DNA of 64,000 nt, taken from assembly GCA_002724925.1 (NCBI GenBank), contig PBQA01000036.1:1-64000 (forward strand), written 5' to 3'. The translations under genes and the position numbers were made by a program. The notes under the pieces were generated by a model. That model was not told the DNA's origin and searched no databases. It saw only the letters and a program-made list of their open reading frames with translations. This document shows positions 54,803 through 63,238 of the stretch, piece after piece (position 1 is the stretch's first letter; the number at the start of each line of letters is the position of its first letter). This DNA comes from Oceanospirillaceae bacterium. Lineage in GTDB: Bacteria; Pseudomonadota; Gammaproteobacteria; Pseudomonadales; Oceanobacteraceae.

Positions 54803-56269
54803 ATGTCGAGTTCGCAGGCCCAGGCGCAGTTCCACGAAACGACGCTACCCAAACAAGATTATGTTGCACGGATATTCGGTTATGCAGTGGCAGCCGTCAG
54901 TATCTACACGGGCATTCATTTTGGATATTTCCCGGAGAGCAGCGATGGTATAGCGATGTTCGCGCTGCTGTACCCTCACCTTGTTTACTTCGCGAGCGGC
55001 CCTTTCCGACGTCGCAAAGCCTACACAACACGCCAATTTCTGATTCACGGAGATGCTCTGCTGTGTGGCATATTCCTAGGGCTCATTAATTTCCCGATTG
55101 AGATCGTCGTTCTCTTCGCGGTGATGATAAACACCAGTTTTATTGTCGTAGGTAGTCTCACTGCCTGGGCATTCTGCATTATTTCTCTGGTATCCGGCGC
55201 AGGCGCCGCCTACCTTCTGACTGGCTATACACAGCCTGCACCTGTTCCCTACGAAGTATTTGTTGCCACCGCAGCAGGTGTCGGATTTCACCTGGCTTTG
55301 ACCGCACATAACAGTTACCGACAGGCACGCGACCTCATGCGATTAAAGATGAAGTTTCAGGGCCAGGTTGAGCGCTTCCAGGCCCTCTCGCATCAGGTAT
55401 CTAAATACGTAGCACCTCAGATCTGGGAGTCAATTTTCTCTGGCCGCCGCCAGGTTCGACTCGAGACTCAGCGCAAGAAGCTCGTCGTATTCTTTTCTGA
55501 CATTGTTGGGTTCTCGGCACTCTCAGAGCAAATGGAAGCCGAATCATTTACCGACCTGCTCAACACCTATCTGACCGACATGTCTCATATTGCCCTCAAG
55601 TACGGCGGCACCATCGACAAGTTCATCGGCGATGGCATTATGATTTTCTTTGGTGACCCTAAAACCAAGGGCACCAAGCGCGACGCCCTCGCCTGCGTTT
55701 CGATGGCGATTGAAATGCGCAACCATATGGAAGTGCTCCGCCAGCGCTGGGCAGATCAGGGCATATCTGCACCATTGCAAATTCGTATGGGGATCAGCAC
55801 CGGGTACTGCACGGTTGGTAACTTTGGTACCGAAAGCCGTATGGACTACACCATTATTGGCAAAGAAGTGAATCTGGCTTCGCGACTTGAAACCGAAGCA
55901 AGATCAGGCGAAATTCTGGTATCGCAGGACACTTACACACTGATCCGCGACAAGATCGATTGCCGCAGTCGAGGCAACGCTATCGTTAAAGGTTTCCGCG
56001 ACCCCATCCCTACGTTTGAAGTGCGTGATTACCGCAATCAGGATGACTCCAACGAACGCCAGTTTGTTAAAGAGTCTGAGGGATTCAGTCTTCGCCTCGA
56101 CCGCGATCAGATGACAGAAGCTGAGCGACTGAGGACAGCAGAAACGCTGGAAAAAGCAGCTCGACGCCTGCGTTTGAACCAACCTGCAGACGCCGATGAC
56201 GTGACTACTGACGTTGTAACCGAAAGTTCAACGCTTCGAAAGTTTCCTCTGTCGTCCGGAATGGATTGA
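54803..56269 (+). CDS. membrane-bound class III adenylate cyclase
   Basis: A 488-residue protein: an N-terminal integral membrane domain like MASE2 (about residues 25-175, with five or six hydrophobic segments) and a class III cyclase domain (about 220-410). Metal-binding aspartates are in VVFFSDIVGFS and DKFIGDGIMIFFG. The Lys of DKFIGD and the Asp in RMDYTIIG agree with ATP as substrate, and VNLASRLE carries the Asn/Arg transition-state pair. It makes cAMP in Pseudomonas CyaB-like enzymes. Its last 65 bases overlap the end of queF on the other strand. Confidence 0.9.
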   Translation: MSSSQAQAQFHETTLPKQDYVARIFGYAVAAVSIYTGIHFGYFPESSDGIAMFALLYPHLVYFASGPFRRRKAYTTRQFLIHGDALLCGIFLGLINFPIEIVVLFAVMINTSFIVVGSLTAWAFCIISLVSGAGAAYLLTGYTQPAPVPYEVFVATAAGVGFHLALTAHNSYRQARDLMRLKMKFQGQVERFQALSHQVSKYVAPQIWESIFSGRRQVRLETQRKKLVVFFSDIVGFSALSEQMEAESFTDLLNTYLTDMSHIALKYGGTIDKFIGDGIMIFFGDPKTKGTKRDALACVSMAIEMRNHMEVLRQRWADQGISAPLQIRMGISTGYCTVGNFGTESRMDYTIIGKEVNLASRLETEARSGEILVSQDTYTLIRDKIDCRSRGNAIVKGFRDPIPTFEVRDYRNQDDSNERQFVKESEGFSLRLDRDQMTEAERLRTAETLEKAARRLRLNQPADADDVTTDVVTESSTLRKFPLSSGMD

Positions 56270-57029
56270 TATCCAGCCCGCCACGACGAACATAGCGGGC
56301 ATACACCGTAAGGCTTTCAGGCGCACAACGTTGCTGAATATCACGAAATGTTCGCTCAACGCACTGCTCGTGAAAATCCTGATGCTGGCGCAGCGAGACC
56401 AGATATGCCAGCAGCGACGCCTGATCTATCTCCTGCCCCTTGTAATAGATGTAAATCGAACCCCAGTCTGGCTGGCCCGTCACAGGACAGTTTGATTTGA
56501 GCAGATGGCTGCATATCCACCCGTCGAACCGACTGTCAGAAACCACTGCCAGAAGATCCGGTGATGGTGTGTAAGTCGAAATATCGACGTCGACATCATC
56601 GATACAGTGGGCGTCCGGCGCGGACGGATATACGTAATTCATCCCATGAAAATCAACCGTTACCGGGCCGCCAGCCGCGCGGGATAAATCTCTCTCCATC
56701 ACCGCCTTAACGTCAGATTCACTTTCAAATCGTGCCTGGTTAAATGAGTTCAGATACAACTTGAACGATTTAGACTCAACGAGAAACGGGCTATCAGACG
56801 GCACACGAAATTCCGCTACACAAACGACAGGCTTACCTTTCGCAGTTAACCAGGAAACCTCGTAGCCATTCCAGATATCAACGCCGTAGAAATCTATTTC
56901 TGAGCGATCATCTCCCGATGCCTTCCAGCTTTCGTTCCTATCGATAGGAAATAACAAACCGGCGTCATAGTGCTCGGGATATTCAGATGTTTTGCCGAGA
57001 GGATTAGTCTCACTGTGTACTGACCCCAT
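56205..57029 (-). CDS. queF: NADPH-dependent 7-cyano-7-deazaguanine reductase
   Basis: It reduces preQ0 to preQ1 in queuosine synthesis. The 274 residues fit the long two-domain (YqcD/E. coli) type. The catalytic Cys is in HLLKSNCPVTGQPDWGSI (near residue 180), and the family motif ESKSFKLYLNSFNQARF lies at about residues 80-96. It is followed by the ABC exporter genes on the same strand only after a three-base gap, so the three may share a transcript. Its tail overlaps the adenylate cyclase tail by 65 bases. Confidence 0.96.
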   Translation of the reverse strand: MGSVHSETNPLGKTSEYPEHYDAGLLFPIDRNESWKASGDDRSEIDFYGVDIWNGYEVSWLTAKGKPVVCVAEFRVPSDSPFLVESKSFKLYLNSFNQARFESESDVKAVMERDLSRAAGGPVTVDFHGMNYVYPSAPDAHCIDDVDVDISTYTPSPDLLAVVSDSRFDGWICSHLLKSNCPVTGQPDWGSIYIYYKGQEIDQASLLAYLVSLRQHQDFHEQCVERTFRDIQQRCAPESLTVYARYVRRGGLDINPFRTTEETFEALNFRLQRQ

Positions 57030-57031
57030 AA

Positions 57032-57808
57032 TTATTGCCTCATACCTGTACCCCGTCGCAGCAACCAGATGCTGTAACTACCCAATATAAGAATAAACAA
57101 AACCAGCATCCCAAACGCGACGTAAACATTAATATCCGTCACCCCCAGCACACCGTAGCGGAAGGTATTTACCATATAGAGGATAGGATTCAGTTTCGAA
57201 ACATCCTGCCAGAAATCAGGCAGCAGGCTGATCGAGTAAAACACACCACCGAGGTAGGTCAACGGCGTGATAATAAAGGTAGGCACAATCGCAATATCAT
57301 CAAACTTGGTTGCGAAAACCGCATTGATAAAGCCGCCCAGAGAAAAAAGAATCGCCGACAGTAAAACAACCCCAACCATCACACCAACGTGATGCACCTG
57401 CAGGTCTGTGAAGTACAGCGACAACATGGTAACGATCACGCCCGTTGCAACGCCACGGGCCACACCGCCAGCAACAAAGCCGAGAAGAATGGTGACGGGA
57501 TAAACAGGAGCCACCATCATTTCTTCGATACTGCGCTGAAATTTATTACTAAAAAAAGACGAAGAAACGTTGCCGTAGGCGTTAGTGATGACACTCATCA
57601 TAATCAGCCCAGGAACGATATAGGCCATATAGTCGACCCCGCCCATCTCACCAATCCGGCTACCGATCAGATTTCCGAAGATGATAAAATACAACGTCAT
57701 GGTGATCGCAGGTGGCAATAAAGTTTGCTGCCAGATTCTCATAAAACGTCGAATTTCTTTGGTAACTATCGTCTGAAACGCTACCCACTGAACGCGCATC
57801 GGGCTCAT
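57032..57808 (-). CDS. ABC-2 type transporter permease (YadH-like)
   Basis: A 258-residue inner-membrane protein with six hydrophobic segments, of the ABC-2 permease family (FIIFGNLIGSRIGEMGG, SFFSNKFQRSIEEMMVAPV, LTYLGGVFYSISLLP). It pairs with the ATPase gene before it, which it overlaps by four bases. In E. coli the homologue yadH has no known substrate. It lies two bases ahead of queF. Confidence 0.9.
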   Translation of the reverse strand: MSPMRVQWVAFQTIVTKEIRRFMRIWQQTLLPPAITMTLYFIIFGNLIGSRIGEMGGVDYMAYIVPGLIMMSVITNAYGNVSSSFFSNKFQRSIEEMMVAPVYPVTILLGFVAGGVARGVATGVIVTMLSLYFTDLQVHHVGVMVGVVLLSAILFSLGGFINAVFATKFDDIAIVPTFIITPLTYLGGVFYSISLLPDFWQDVSKLNPILYMVNTFRYGVLGVTDINVYVAFGMLVLFILILGSYSIWLLRRGTGMRQ

Positions 57809-58725
57809 GAATTACTCTCCCGTACCAGATTCACAAATAACTCCTCAAGACGATTCGACTTGGTTCTCATACTCCGGACTTCCAGCCCTTTTTCTGTGAG
57901 CATCGTGAATATGCGATTAATGCTCTGCCCTTTTTCTACCGTAACTTCGAGCGTCTCGTCAGCCGGTGAAGAAAACTCAAAGCCTTCCAACGAAAAACCC
58001 TCTGGTAACGATTCGCAAAGATCGAAAACAAAGGTTTCAGTCGTCAGCTGGCTCAACAATTCACGCTTACTCGTACACTGAACGATTTCGCCTTTGTTGA
58101 TGATGGCGATATTCCGGCACAGCTGCTCTGCTTCTTCGAGGTAGTGGGTTGTCAGAATAATGGTCGTGCCTTTCTTATTGAGATCCTCCATGAATTCCCA
58201 CATCGAACGGCGTAACTCAATATCAACCCCCGCGGTTGGTTCATCGAGAATCAGGACGTCGGGCTTATGAACCAGCGCCCGAGCGATCATCAAACGACGC
58301 TTCATACCACCAGATAACATACGTGATGGCGTGTCGCGTTTCTCCCAAAGATCGAGAGCTTTCAGAAGCTCCTCGGCATTCGCGCGAGCTTCAGAGGGCT
58401 TCAGACCAAAGTAACCCGCCTGAGTCACAACGATGTCGTAAACCTTCTCAAATTGATTGAAGTTAAATTCCTGAGGCACCACACCGAGTGAGCGACGCGC
58501 TTGAAAAGCATCACCATTCACATCGTGACCCATCACGTAAGCACTGCCAGAGCTCTTCTGAACGAGCCCAGACACGATGCCCAGAGTTGTCGACTTACCG
58601 GCACCATTAGGGCCTAGCAAGGCAAAGAAATCCCCTTTGGCAACTTCAAGCGTGATACCCTTCAGGGCCTCAAAACCGTTGCCGTACACCTTGGAAAGGT
58701 TTTCAACCGCCAGGGCTGCAACCAT
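57805..58725 (-). CDS. ABC transporter ATPase (YadG-like)
   Basis: An ATPase of 306 residues: Walker A LLGPNGAGKSTTLGIVSGL, signature MLSGGMKRRLMIARAL, and Walker B VLILDEPTAGVD. I start it at ATG 58725 (MVAALAVENLSKVYG); the longer frame reads into the divergent gene. A C-terminal regulatory stretch of about 75 residues follows. It drives the YadH-like permease next to it. The substrate is unknown. Confidence 0.92.
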   Translation of the reverse strand: MVAALAVENLSKVYGNGFEALKGITLEVAKGDFFALLGPNGAGKSTTLGIVSGLVQKSSGSAYVMGHDVNGDAFQARRSLGVVPQEFNFNQFEKVYDIVVTQAGYFGLKPSEARANAEELLKALDLWEKRDTPSRMLSGGMKRRLMIARALVHKPDVLILDEPTAGVDIELRRSMWEFMEDLNKKGTTIILTTHYLEEAEQLCRNIAIINKGEIVQCTSKRELLSQLTTETFVFDLCESLPEGFSLEGFEFSSPADETLEVTVEKGQSINRIFTMLTEKGLEVRSMRTKSNRLEELFVNLVRESNS

Positions 58726-58751
58726 AAACTGAATACCTTCTGAGATAGAAA

Positions 58752-59129
58752 ATGAATAACCGACTGAAATACCACCTCGAACTGCTGAACGAAACGCTTT
58801 CTCGTATCGAAAAGGCCGCAGCAAACGAGTCAGGGGTCATAGATGCCGACATTCTACAACAATTCCGTGACGTTATTGATCAGCTCACAGAACACAGGGA
58901 TTCAGCCTACGACGCCGGGCAGGATCTGTTCAGCAAAATTGGCACACACCAACCACAATTAATGCCCGCCGTAGACCGCGCGCTGCTGTGGTTCTTTGGT
59001 GGAGAGTGCATGCACTTTCTCAGCGATGAAGAAATTACACGCTTTCAGCATCTCGATGAAATGGCAGCAGAGGCCGAAGCTGAAGGCAAAGAATACGACT
59101 ACCGCTCTGCGGGGCGCAGCCTGCACTGA
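58752..59129 (+). CDS. PA2817-family protein of unknown function
   Basis: A 125-residue helical protein: MNNRLKYHLELLNETLSRIE, then DAGQDLFSKI, LLWFFGGECMHFLSDEEITRFQ. The WFFGG-C-HFL-DEEI motif matches the Pseudomonas PA2817-type family as I remember it; its function is unknown. It is divergent from the ABC ATPase with only 26 bases between the starts, so their promoters must lie inside each other's coding region or overlap. Confidence 0.65.
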   Translation: MNNRLKYHLELLNETLSRIEKAAANESGVIDADILQQFRDVIDQLTEHRDSAYDAGQDLFSKIGTHQPQLMPAVDRALLWFFGGECMHFLSDEEITRFQHLDEMAAEAEAEGKEYDYRSAGRSLH

Positions 59130-59154
59130 TTCTTAGCAATCAGATTACGTATAG

Positions 59155-59260
59155 AAGGCATTGCACACGTTACTCAGGGACACGCCGTAAATACGTCCCT
59201 GTAGGCTCGGGTGCCGTATCCCCTCGGCACACGGTCCCCGAGCAACGCGCACAATACCTT
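59155..59260. repeat. hairpin repeat element, family A copy 2
   Basis: The arms AAGGCATTGCACACGTTACTC and the complement of the right end (AAGGTATTGTGCGCGTTGCTC) match in 16 of 21 positions. The core CGCCGTAAATACGTCCCTGT-AGGCTCG and GTGCCGT...GGCACACGG resembles the element at 39932-40031. It follows the stop of the gene at 58752-59129 by 25 bases. Confidence 0.65.
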
Positions 59261-59287
59261 TATCTCGCCGCAATCAAATCGCACGCA

Positions 59288-59323
59288 ATAAAAAAGCCGG
59301 CTCATTTCTGAACCGGCTTTTTC
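59288..59323 (-). terminator. tRNA-Gly-type terminator, copy at the downstream end
   Basis: AAGCCGGTTCAGAAATGAGCCGGC followed by TTTTTAT on the minus strand, preceded by a 10-base tRNA-Gly 3' end scrap (59329-59338). It is the same hairpin as at 59561-59596. Confidence 0.8.
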
Positions 59324-59328
59324 GAATT

Positions 59329-59338
59329 TGGAGCGGGA
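59329..59338 (-). pseudogene. tRNA-Gly 3' end scrap
   Basis: TCCCGCTCCA on the minus strand, the last 10 bases of tRNA-Gly, directly followed by the terminator at 59288-59323. The tRNA body is absent. Confidence 0.6.
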
Positions 59339-59440
59339 TTAAATCGTCGGGAACGATTTAACGCGAGCGAAGCGAGTCCGAAGGACGTGCACATGGATGT
59401 GCAACGCAAAGAGGCGTAGCCGACTGAACCGCGTAAAATG

Positions 59441-59473
59441 AAAACCCCCCTGCACTTGCGTGCAGAGGGTTTT
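59441..59473 (-). terminator. terminator in the tRNA-Gly repeat region
   Basis: A CCCTCTGCAC-GCAA-GTGCAGGGGGG stem followed by TTTT on the minus strand. It follows the 18-base tRNA-Gly 3' fragment at 59479-59496. Confidence 0.75.
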
Positions 59474-59478
59474 GAATT

Positions 59479-59496
59479 TGGAGCGGGAAAGGAGGC
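59479..59496 (-). pseudogene. tRNA-Gly 3' end fragment
   Basis: GCCTCCTTTCCCGCTCCA on the minus strand equals the last 18 bases of tRNA-Gly, but the bases before it (59497-59550) no longer form a tRNA. The stretch still carries GGGAGTT near 59532, perhaps a trace of the T-arm. Confidence 0.65.
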
Positions 59497-59560
59497 CGAT
59501 CGGACTGGCGCCCCAGCTCACGACCCTGGTCGGGAGTTGAACCGCTACAAATGCCAGACA

Positions 59561-59596
59561 ATAAAAAAGCCGGCTCATTTCTGAACCGGCTTTTTT
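59561..59596 (-). terminator. terminator of the Glu-Gly tRNA operon
   Basis: AAAAGCCGGTTCAGAAATGAGCCGGC followed by TTTTTT, directly after the tRNA-Gly at 59602-59677. Confidence 0.85.
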
Positions 59597-59601
59597 GAAT
59601 T

Positions 59602-59677
59602 TGGAGCGGGAAAGGAGGCTCGAACTCCCGACCCCAACCTTGGCAAGGTTGTGCTCTACCAACTGAGCTATTCCCGC
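59602..59677 (-). tRNA. tRNA-Gly (GCC), copy 2
   Basis: A 76-base tRNA: GCGGGAA acceptor, anticodon loop TTGCCAA with GCC, GAGTTCGAGCC T-arm and encoded CCA. Identical in sequence to the copy at 59889-59964. It is the last gene of the four-gene tRNA unit. Confidence 0.97.
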
Positions 59678-59679
59678 AA

Positions 59680-59755
59680 TGGCATCCCCAAGGGGATTCG
59701 AACCCCTGTTACCGCCGTGAAAGGGCGGTGTCCTAGGCCTCTAGACGATGGGGAC
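59680..59755 (-). tRNA. tRNA-Glu (TTC), copy 2
   Basis: A 76-base tRNA with anticodon TTC and encoded CCA, identical to the other two Glu genes. It lies two bases before tRNA-Gly copy 2. Confidence 0.97.
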
Positions 59756-59888
59756 ACATCGTTTAAGTGCGTTGCATTTTAACTCCATCTCGTTGATTTG
59801 CAAGAACTTTTTTCAACAAGATGTTTGCTAACTGCCTAATTGCAAAACACCGATCCTGATTCAGCGTCATGCCACTTTCGTGTGAAAT

Positions 59889-59964
59889 TGGAGCGGGAAA
59901 GGAGGCTCGAACTCCCGACCCCAACCTTGGCAAGGTTGTGCTCTACCAACTGAGCTATTCCCGC
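59889..59964 (-). tRNA. tRNA-Gly (GCC), copy 1
   Basis: The same 76 bases as tRNA-Gly at 59602. The spacer to the following Glu-Gly pair is 133 bases, with no terminator seen in it. Confidence 0.97.
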
Positions 59965-59980
59965 ATTTCACACTTGAAAA

Positions 59981-60056
59981 TGGCATCCCCAAGGGGATTC
60001 GAACCCCTGTTACCGCCGTGAAAGGGCGGTGTCCTAGGCCTCTAGACGATGGGGAC
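59981..60056 (-). tRNA. tRNA-Glu (TTC), copy 1
   Basis: A 76-base tRNA with anticodon TTC and encoded CCA, first gene after the promoter at 60077-60105. Confidence 0.97.
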
Positions 60057-60076
60057 GTCTCAATCAAGGAGCGCGC

Positions 60077-60105
60077 ATTCTATGTACGTTCTTCGAAAGC
60101 GTCAA
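60077..60105 (-). promoter_or_regulatory. promoter of the Glu-Gly-Glu-Gly tRNA unit
   Basis: TTGACG (60100-60105) and TAGAAT (60077-60082) with a 17-base spacer, followed by a GCGCGC discriminator typical of stringent stable-RNA control. Confidence 0.85.
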
Positions 60106-60168
60106 TACCTGTAAAGCAAAAATTTTGTCCTATACTGTGAAAACAGCCCTACTCCCAGGAAACGTCCA

Positions 60169-60915
60169 ATGGACAGTACAACGATGATCGCGGTCGCTAT
60201 CGTCACCGGCATTATTGCCATCGCTGTGGTGACGATAAAAAGATGGATGGATCAATACCGACTGGAACAAATGCGCAAATCGGTTGAACACATTGATTCC
60301 ATCAACTTGACCAGCAATGTGGGCAACAGCTTGCGCCCCTGGCTGTCGATCGAAGCTCTGCGCGCACTGGCCGAGCTGACAGACTTCCACGCTCAGCAAG
60401 TGAATACAAAGTTCATCAGTATGCCGCAACGTACCTCAAAAGCTCTGGATCAAGCTGAAGAGTGGCGAAATAACGCCGCTCCGCCCTCCCCATCACCGCT
60501 TCCCACGCAACCGAAACAAGCGAAAGAACTGCGCGATTCACTAATGGACTATCTTGAATTGATTAAAAGTGGTCATAAAGAACACGTGATTCCTACAGAA
60601 TCGGCACGTGAGCGTATCAGGGAGGCGACCGTCCTTAATGCCCGCATCTGTGCCAATACTTACCAGGCCCGGGCGAAACAGTCGTTGGAGCAGAATGCAC
60701 CTAATCAGGCGCTGCATTTCTTAAAGCGTGCTGAGAAGACCATTCGCAACATCAAAGATCTTCCTCAAGACCTGATGACAGAGCTGGACGCTCTGGTTGA
60801 GGCCATTGACGAACTCGAACAGCATCGCGCCAACTCAGGGCCGTCCCGACTGGCGGAAGGGGCCGATGAGCTGGCGGAGGCAGAAGAATCCTGGAAGAAG
60901 AAAACGTTCGATTAA
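60169..60915 (+). CDS. membrane-anchored helical protein of unknown function
   Basis: A 248-residue protein with one N-terminal membrane segment (about residues 7-23, IAVAIVTGIIAIAVVTI) followed by a helical cytoplasmic or periplasmic part. A Pro-rich link (about 105-120, PPSPSPLPTQPKQ) divides it. The second part (YQARAKQSLEQNAPNQALHF, LKRAEKTIRN) looks like a helical repeat. No family recognised. It stands alone next to the tRNA unit, divergent from it. Confidence 0.65.
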   Translation: MDSTTMIAVAIVTGIIAIAVVTIKRWMDQYRLEQMRKSVEHIDSINLTSNVGNSLRPWLSIEALRALAELTDFHAQQVNTKFISMPQRTSKALDQAEEWRNNAAPPSPSPLPTQPKQAKELRDSLMDYLELIKSGHKEHVIPTESARERIREATVLNARICANTYQARAKQSLEQNAPNQALHFLKRAEKTIRNIKDLPQDLMTELDALVEAIDELEQHRANSGPSRLAEGADELAEAEESWKKKTFD

Positions 60916-60924
60916 TCCATGCGC

Positions 60925-61407
60925 TCAGCCTTCCAGCGCTTTCAGGATATCCGCTTTCAAAGACTCAGGGGTTGTGGTCGGGGCATAACGATCAATGACC
61001 TTACCATCACGCCCAATCAGGAACTTGGTAAAGTTCCACTTAATACCTTTCGTCCCCATCACGCCTGGCGCTGCGGACTTCAGCTCGTCATAGATAGGCG
61101 CAGCATCACTGCCGTTCACATCAATCTTGCTGAACATCGGAAAACTAACACCGTAGTTTTTCTGACAGAACGCACCAATATCATCCGCGCTGCCGGGTTC
61201 CTGCTTACCAAACTGATTGCATGGAAAGCCGAGAATTACCAATCCTTTGTCTTTCAGGTCCTGGTATAAAGTCTCAAGACCATCATATTGCGGCGTAAAA
61301 CCGCACTTACTCGCAGTGTTCACGATAAGTACAACCTTGCCTTCATATTCACTGAGGTCCTGATCTTTGCCGTTTAACAAGGGCATGGTGTAGTCAAGAA
61401 CAGACAT
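60925..61407 (-). CDS. glutathione peroxidase (cysteine type)
   Basis: A 160-residue thiol peroxidase of the GPx family (BtuE-like). The active-site Cys is in VNTASKCGFTPQYDGL (no selenocysteine), with the Gln in GFPCNQFGKQEPG and the Trp in KWNFTKFLIG. I start it at ATG 61407 (MSVLDYTMPLLNG); the longer frame has 44 unrelated residues. It reduces peroxides using thioredoxin or glutathione. It lies just downstream of msrB on the same strand, so oxidative-stress repair genes are grouped. Confidence 0.93.
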   Translation of the reverse strand: MSVLDYTMPLLNGKDQDLSEYEGKVVLIVNTASKCGFTPQYDGLETLYQDLKDKGLVILGFPCNQFGKQEPGSADDIGAFCQKNYGVSFPMFSKIDVNGSDAAPIYDELKSAAPGVMGTKGIKWNFTKFLIGRDGKVIDRYAPTTTPESLKADILKALEG

Positions 61408-61513
61408 CGGATACTCCCATCCATTAATTTTAAAGCGGTTAAAGTAATCATACCGCCATGCGGCCACAAGTGCCGATTGAGCCCAAAGCCGTGTGCAATT
61501 CGCACAAATACCT

Positions 61514-61918
61514 TTAACTTTTTTCGTCTTTAGACTCAAAGGTCAAAGCAGCGGAGTTTATGCAATAACGCAATCCCGTTGGTGCCGGGCCATCGGTAAA
61601 TACGTGGCCGAGGTGCGCATCACAGTGTTTGCAGACCACTTCAGTTCTCACCATAAAGTGACTGGTATCGCTGCGCTCTTCTATGTTGTTTTCATCAGCG
61701 GGAAGGCTGAAGCTCGGCCAGCCACACCCCGAATCGAACTTATCGCCCGACAGGAAAAGAGGTTCACCACAACACACGCATTTATAGGTACCCTCTTCCG
61801 AGAAATCGTAATACTGACCAGTAAACGGACGTTCCGTTCCTGCTTCACGCGTTACCCGGTATGACTCAGCACTCAGCTGCTGGCGCCATTCGTCTTCACT
61901 CTTGTTAATTTTTTTCAT
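61514..61918 (-). CDS. msrB: peptide-methionine (R)-S-oxide reductase
   Basis: It repairs oxidised methionine (R-sulfoxide) in proteins. With 134 residues from ATG 61918 ([11 protein letters not shown]), it has the MsrB pattern: zinc cysteines in CVCCGEPLF and [17 protein letters not shown], and the catalytic Cys in [12 protein letters not shown]. The upstream 16 codons are not family-like. It precedes the glutathione peroxidase by about 106 bases on the same strand. Confidence 0.95.
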   Translation of the reverse strand: MKKINKSEDEWRQQLSAESYRVTREAGTERPFTGQYYDFSEEGTYKCVCCGEPLFLSGDKFDSGCGWPSFSLPADENNIEERSDTSHFMVRTEVVCKHCDAHLGHVFTDGPAPTGLRYCINSAALTFESKDEKS

Positions 61919-62000
61919 TCTTCCAACCACTTTCCGATAGAGCATCGTAAGAGTATGATTAATCACTTAAATTCAGTTCCGATACAGGCGGCAAAGTTCC

Positions 62001-63215
62001 ATGGAAATCCTCAAGTCCAACAAACTGGCAAACGTGTTCTACGACATACGCGGACCAGTGCTGGATGCCGCCAAGCGTATGGAAGAAGAAGGCCATCGAA
62101 TTCTGAAGCTGAACATCGGCAACCCGAAACCGTTCGGGCTGGATGCGCCTGAGGAAATTATCCAGGACGTCATCTACAACTTGCCAGATTCTGAGGGTTA
62201 TTGCGACTCCAAAGGGCTTTTCTCGGCGCGAAAAGCCATCATGCAGTACACCCAGCAGAAAAAGATTCCTAATGTCGGGCTCGAAGACATCATCATAGGT
62301 AATGGCGTCAGTGAACTGATCGTCATGTGCATGCAGGGCCTGCTGAACAATGGCGACGAGGTTCTGGTGCCTGCACCCGACTACCCACTCTGGACGGGCG
62401 CGGTCAGCCTGGCAGGCGGCAAAGCCGTTCATTACCTCTGCGATGAACAATCCGACTGGTACCCAGACCTCGACGATATTCGCAATAAGGTAACCGACCG
62501 CACCCGCGCAATGGTGATTATTAACCCGAATAACCCGACGGGGGCTGTCTACCCGGATGAAATTCTGGAAGGCATGCTGCAGATCGCTCGCGAAAACAAC
62601 CTGATTGTTTTCTCGGATGAGATCTACGACAAAATTCTGTTTGATGGTGTCACCCACACCTCGACGGCATCGCTGGCCGATGACCTGTTAATTATTACCT
62701 TCAATGGCTTATCTAAAAACTACCGTCTGGCGGGCTTCCGCTCTGGCTGGATGATAATCAGCGGCGCCAAGCACAAAGCGCGGGATTACATTCAGGGCCT
62801 GGAAATGCTGGCCACCATGAGACTGTGCGCCAACGTGCCATCCATGCATGCCATCCAGACAGCACTCGGCGGTTACCAGAGTATTTTTGATCTGGTCAAC
62901 GGTGACGGGCGCATTGTTCAGCAGCGGGATATCGCCTACGAAATGCTGAACGACATCCCCGGTGTCAGCTGTGTGAAGCCTAAAGGTGCCCTGTACTGCT
63001 TCCCGAAAGTAGACGTCAAAAAGTTCAATATACGCAACGACGAACGCATGGTGCTGGACCTGCTTGAACAACAGAAAATCCTGTTGGTACACGGTACAGC
63101 CTTTAACTGGCCAGACCCGGATCACTTCCGCGTTGTCTTCCTGCCAAGACCAGAAGATCTGACCGCAGCGATGCAGCGCATGAAACAATTCTTCGAAACC
63201 TATCAGCAGCTCTGA
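62001..63215 (+). CDS. alaA: glutamate-pyruvate aminotransferase (alanine aminotransferase)
   Basis: A PLP-dependent class I aminotransferase making alanine from pyruvate and glutamate. The 404 residues match E. coli AlaA/YfbQ: KLNIGNPKPFG at the N-terminus, IINPNNPTGAVYP, and the PLP Lys in NGLSKNYRLAGFRSGW (about residue 240). It is divergent from msrB, with 82 bases between. The following small gene starts 23 bases later and may be co-transcribed. Confidence 0.95.
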   Translation: MEILKSNKLANVFYDIRGPVLDAAKRMEEEGHRILKLNIGNPKPFGLDAPEEIIQDVIYNLPDSEGYCDSKGLFSARKAIMQYTQQKKIPNVGLEDIIIGNGVSELIVMCMQGLLNNGDEVLVPAPDYPLWTGAVSLAGGKAVHYLCDEQSDWYPDLDDIRNKVTDRTRAMVIINPNNPTGAVYPDEILEGMLQIARENNLIVFSDEIYDKILFDGVTHTSTASLADDLLIITFNGLSKNYRLAGFRSGWMIISGAKHKARDYIQGLEMLATMRLCANVPSMHAIQTALGGYQSIFDLVNGDGRIVQQRDIAYEMLNDIPGVSCVKPKGALYCFPKVDVKKFNIRNDERMVLDLLEQQKILLVHGTAFNWPDPDHFRVVFLPRPEDLTAAMQRMKQFFETYQQL

Positions 63216-63238
63216 TCCGACCAAAGGCCCGCACGCCA

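Noticed and set aside
59339-60067. Open frames of 60-110 codons running through the tRNA genes
   Set aside because: They translate tRNA-Gly and tRNA-Glu sequence and spacers; the tRNA structure explains the conservation.
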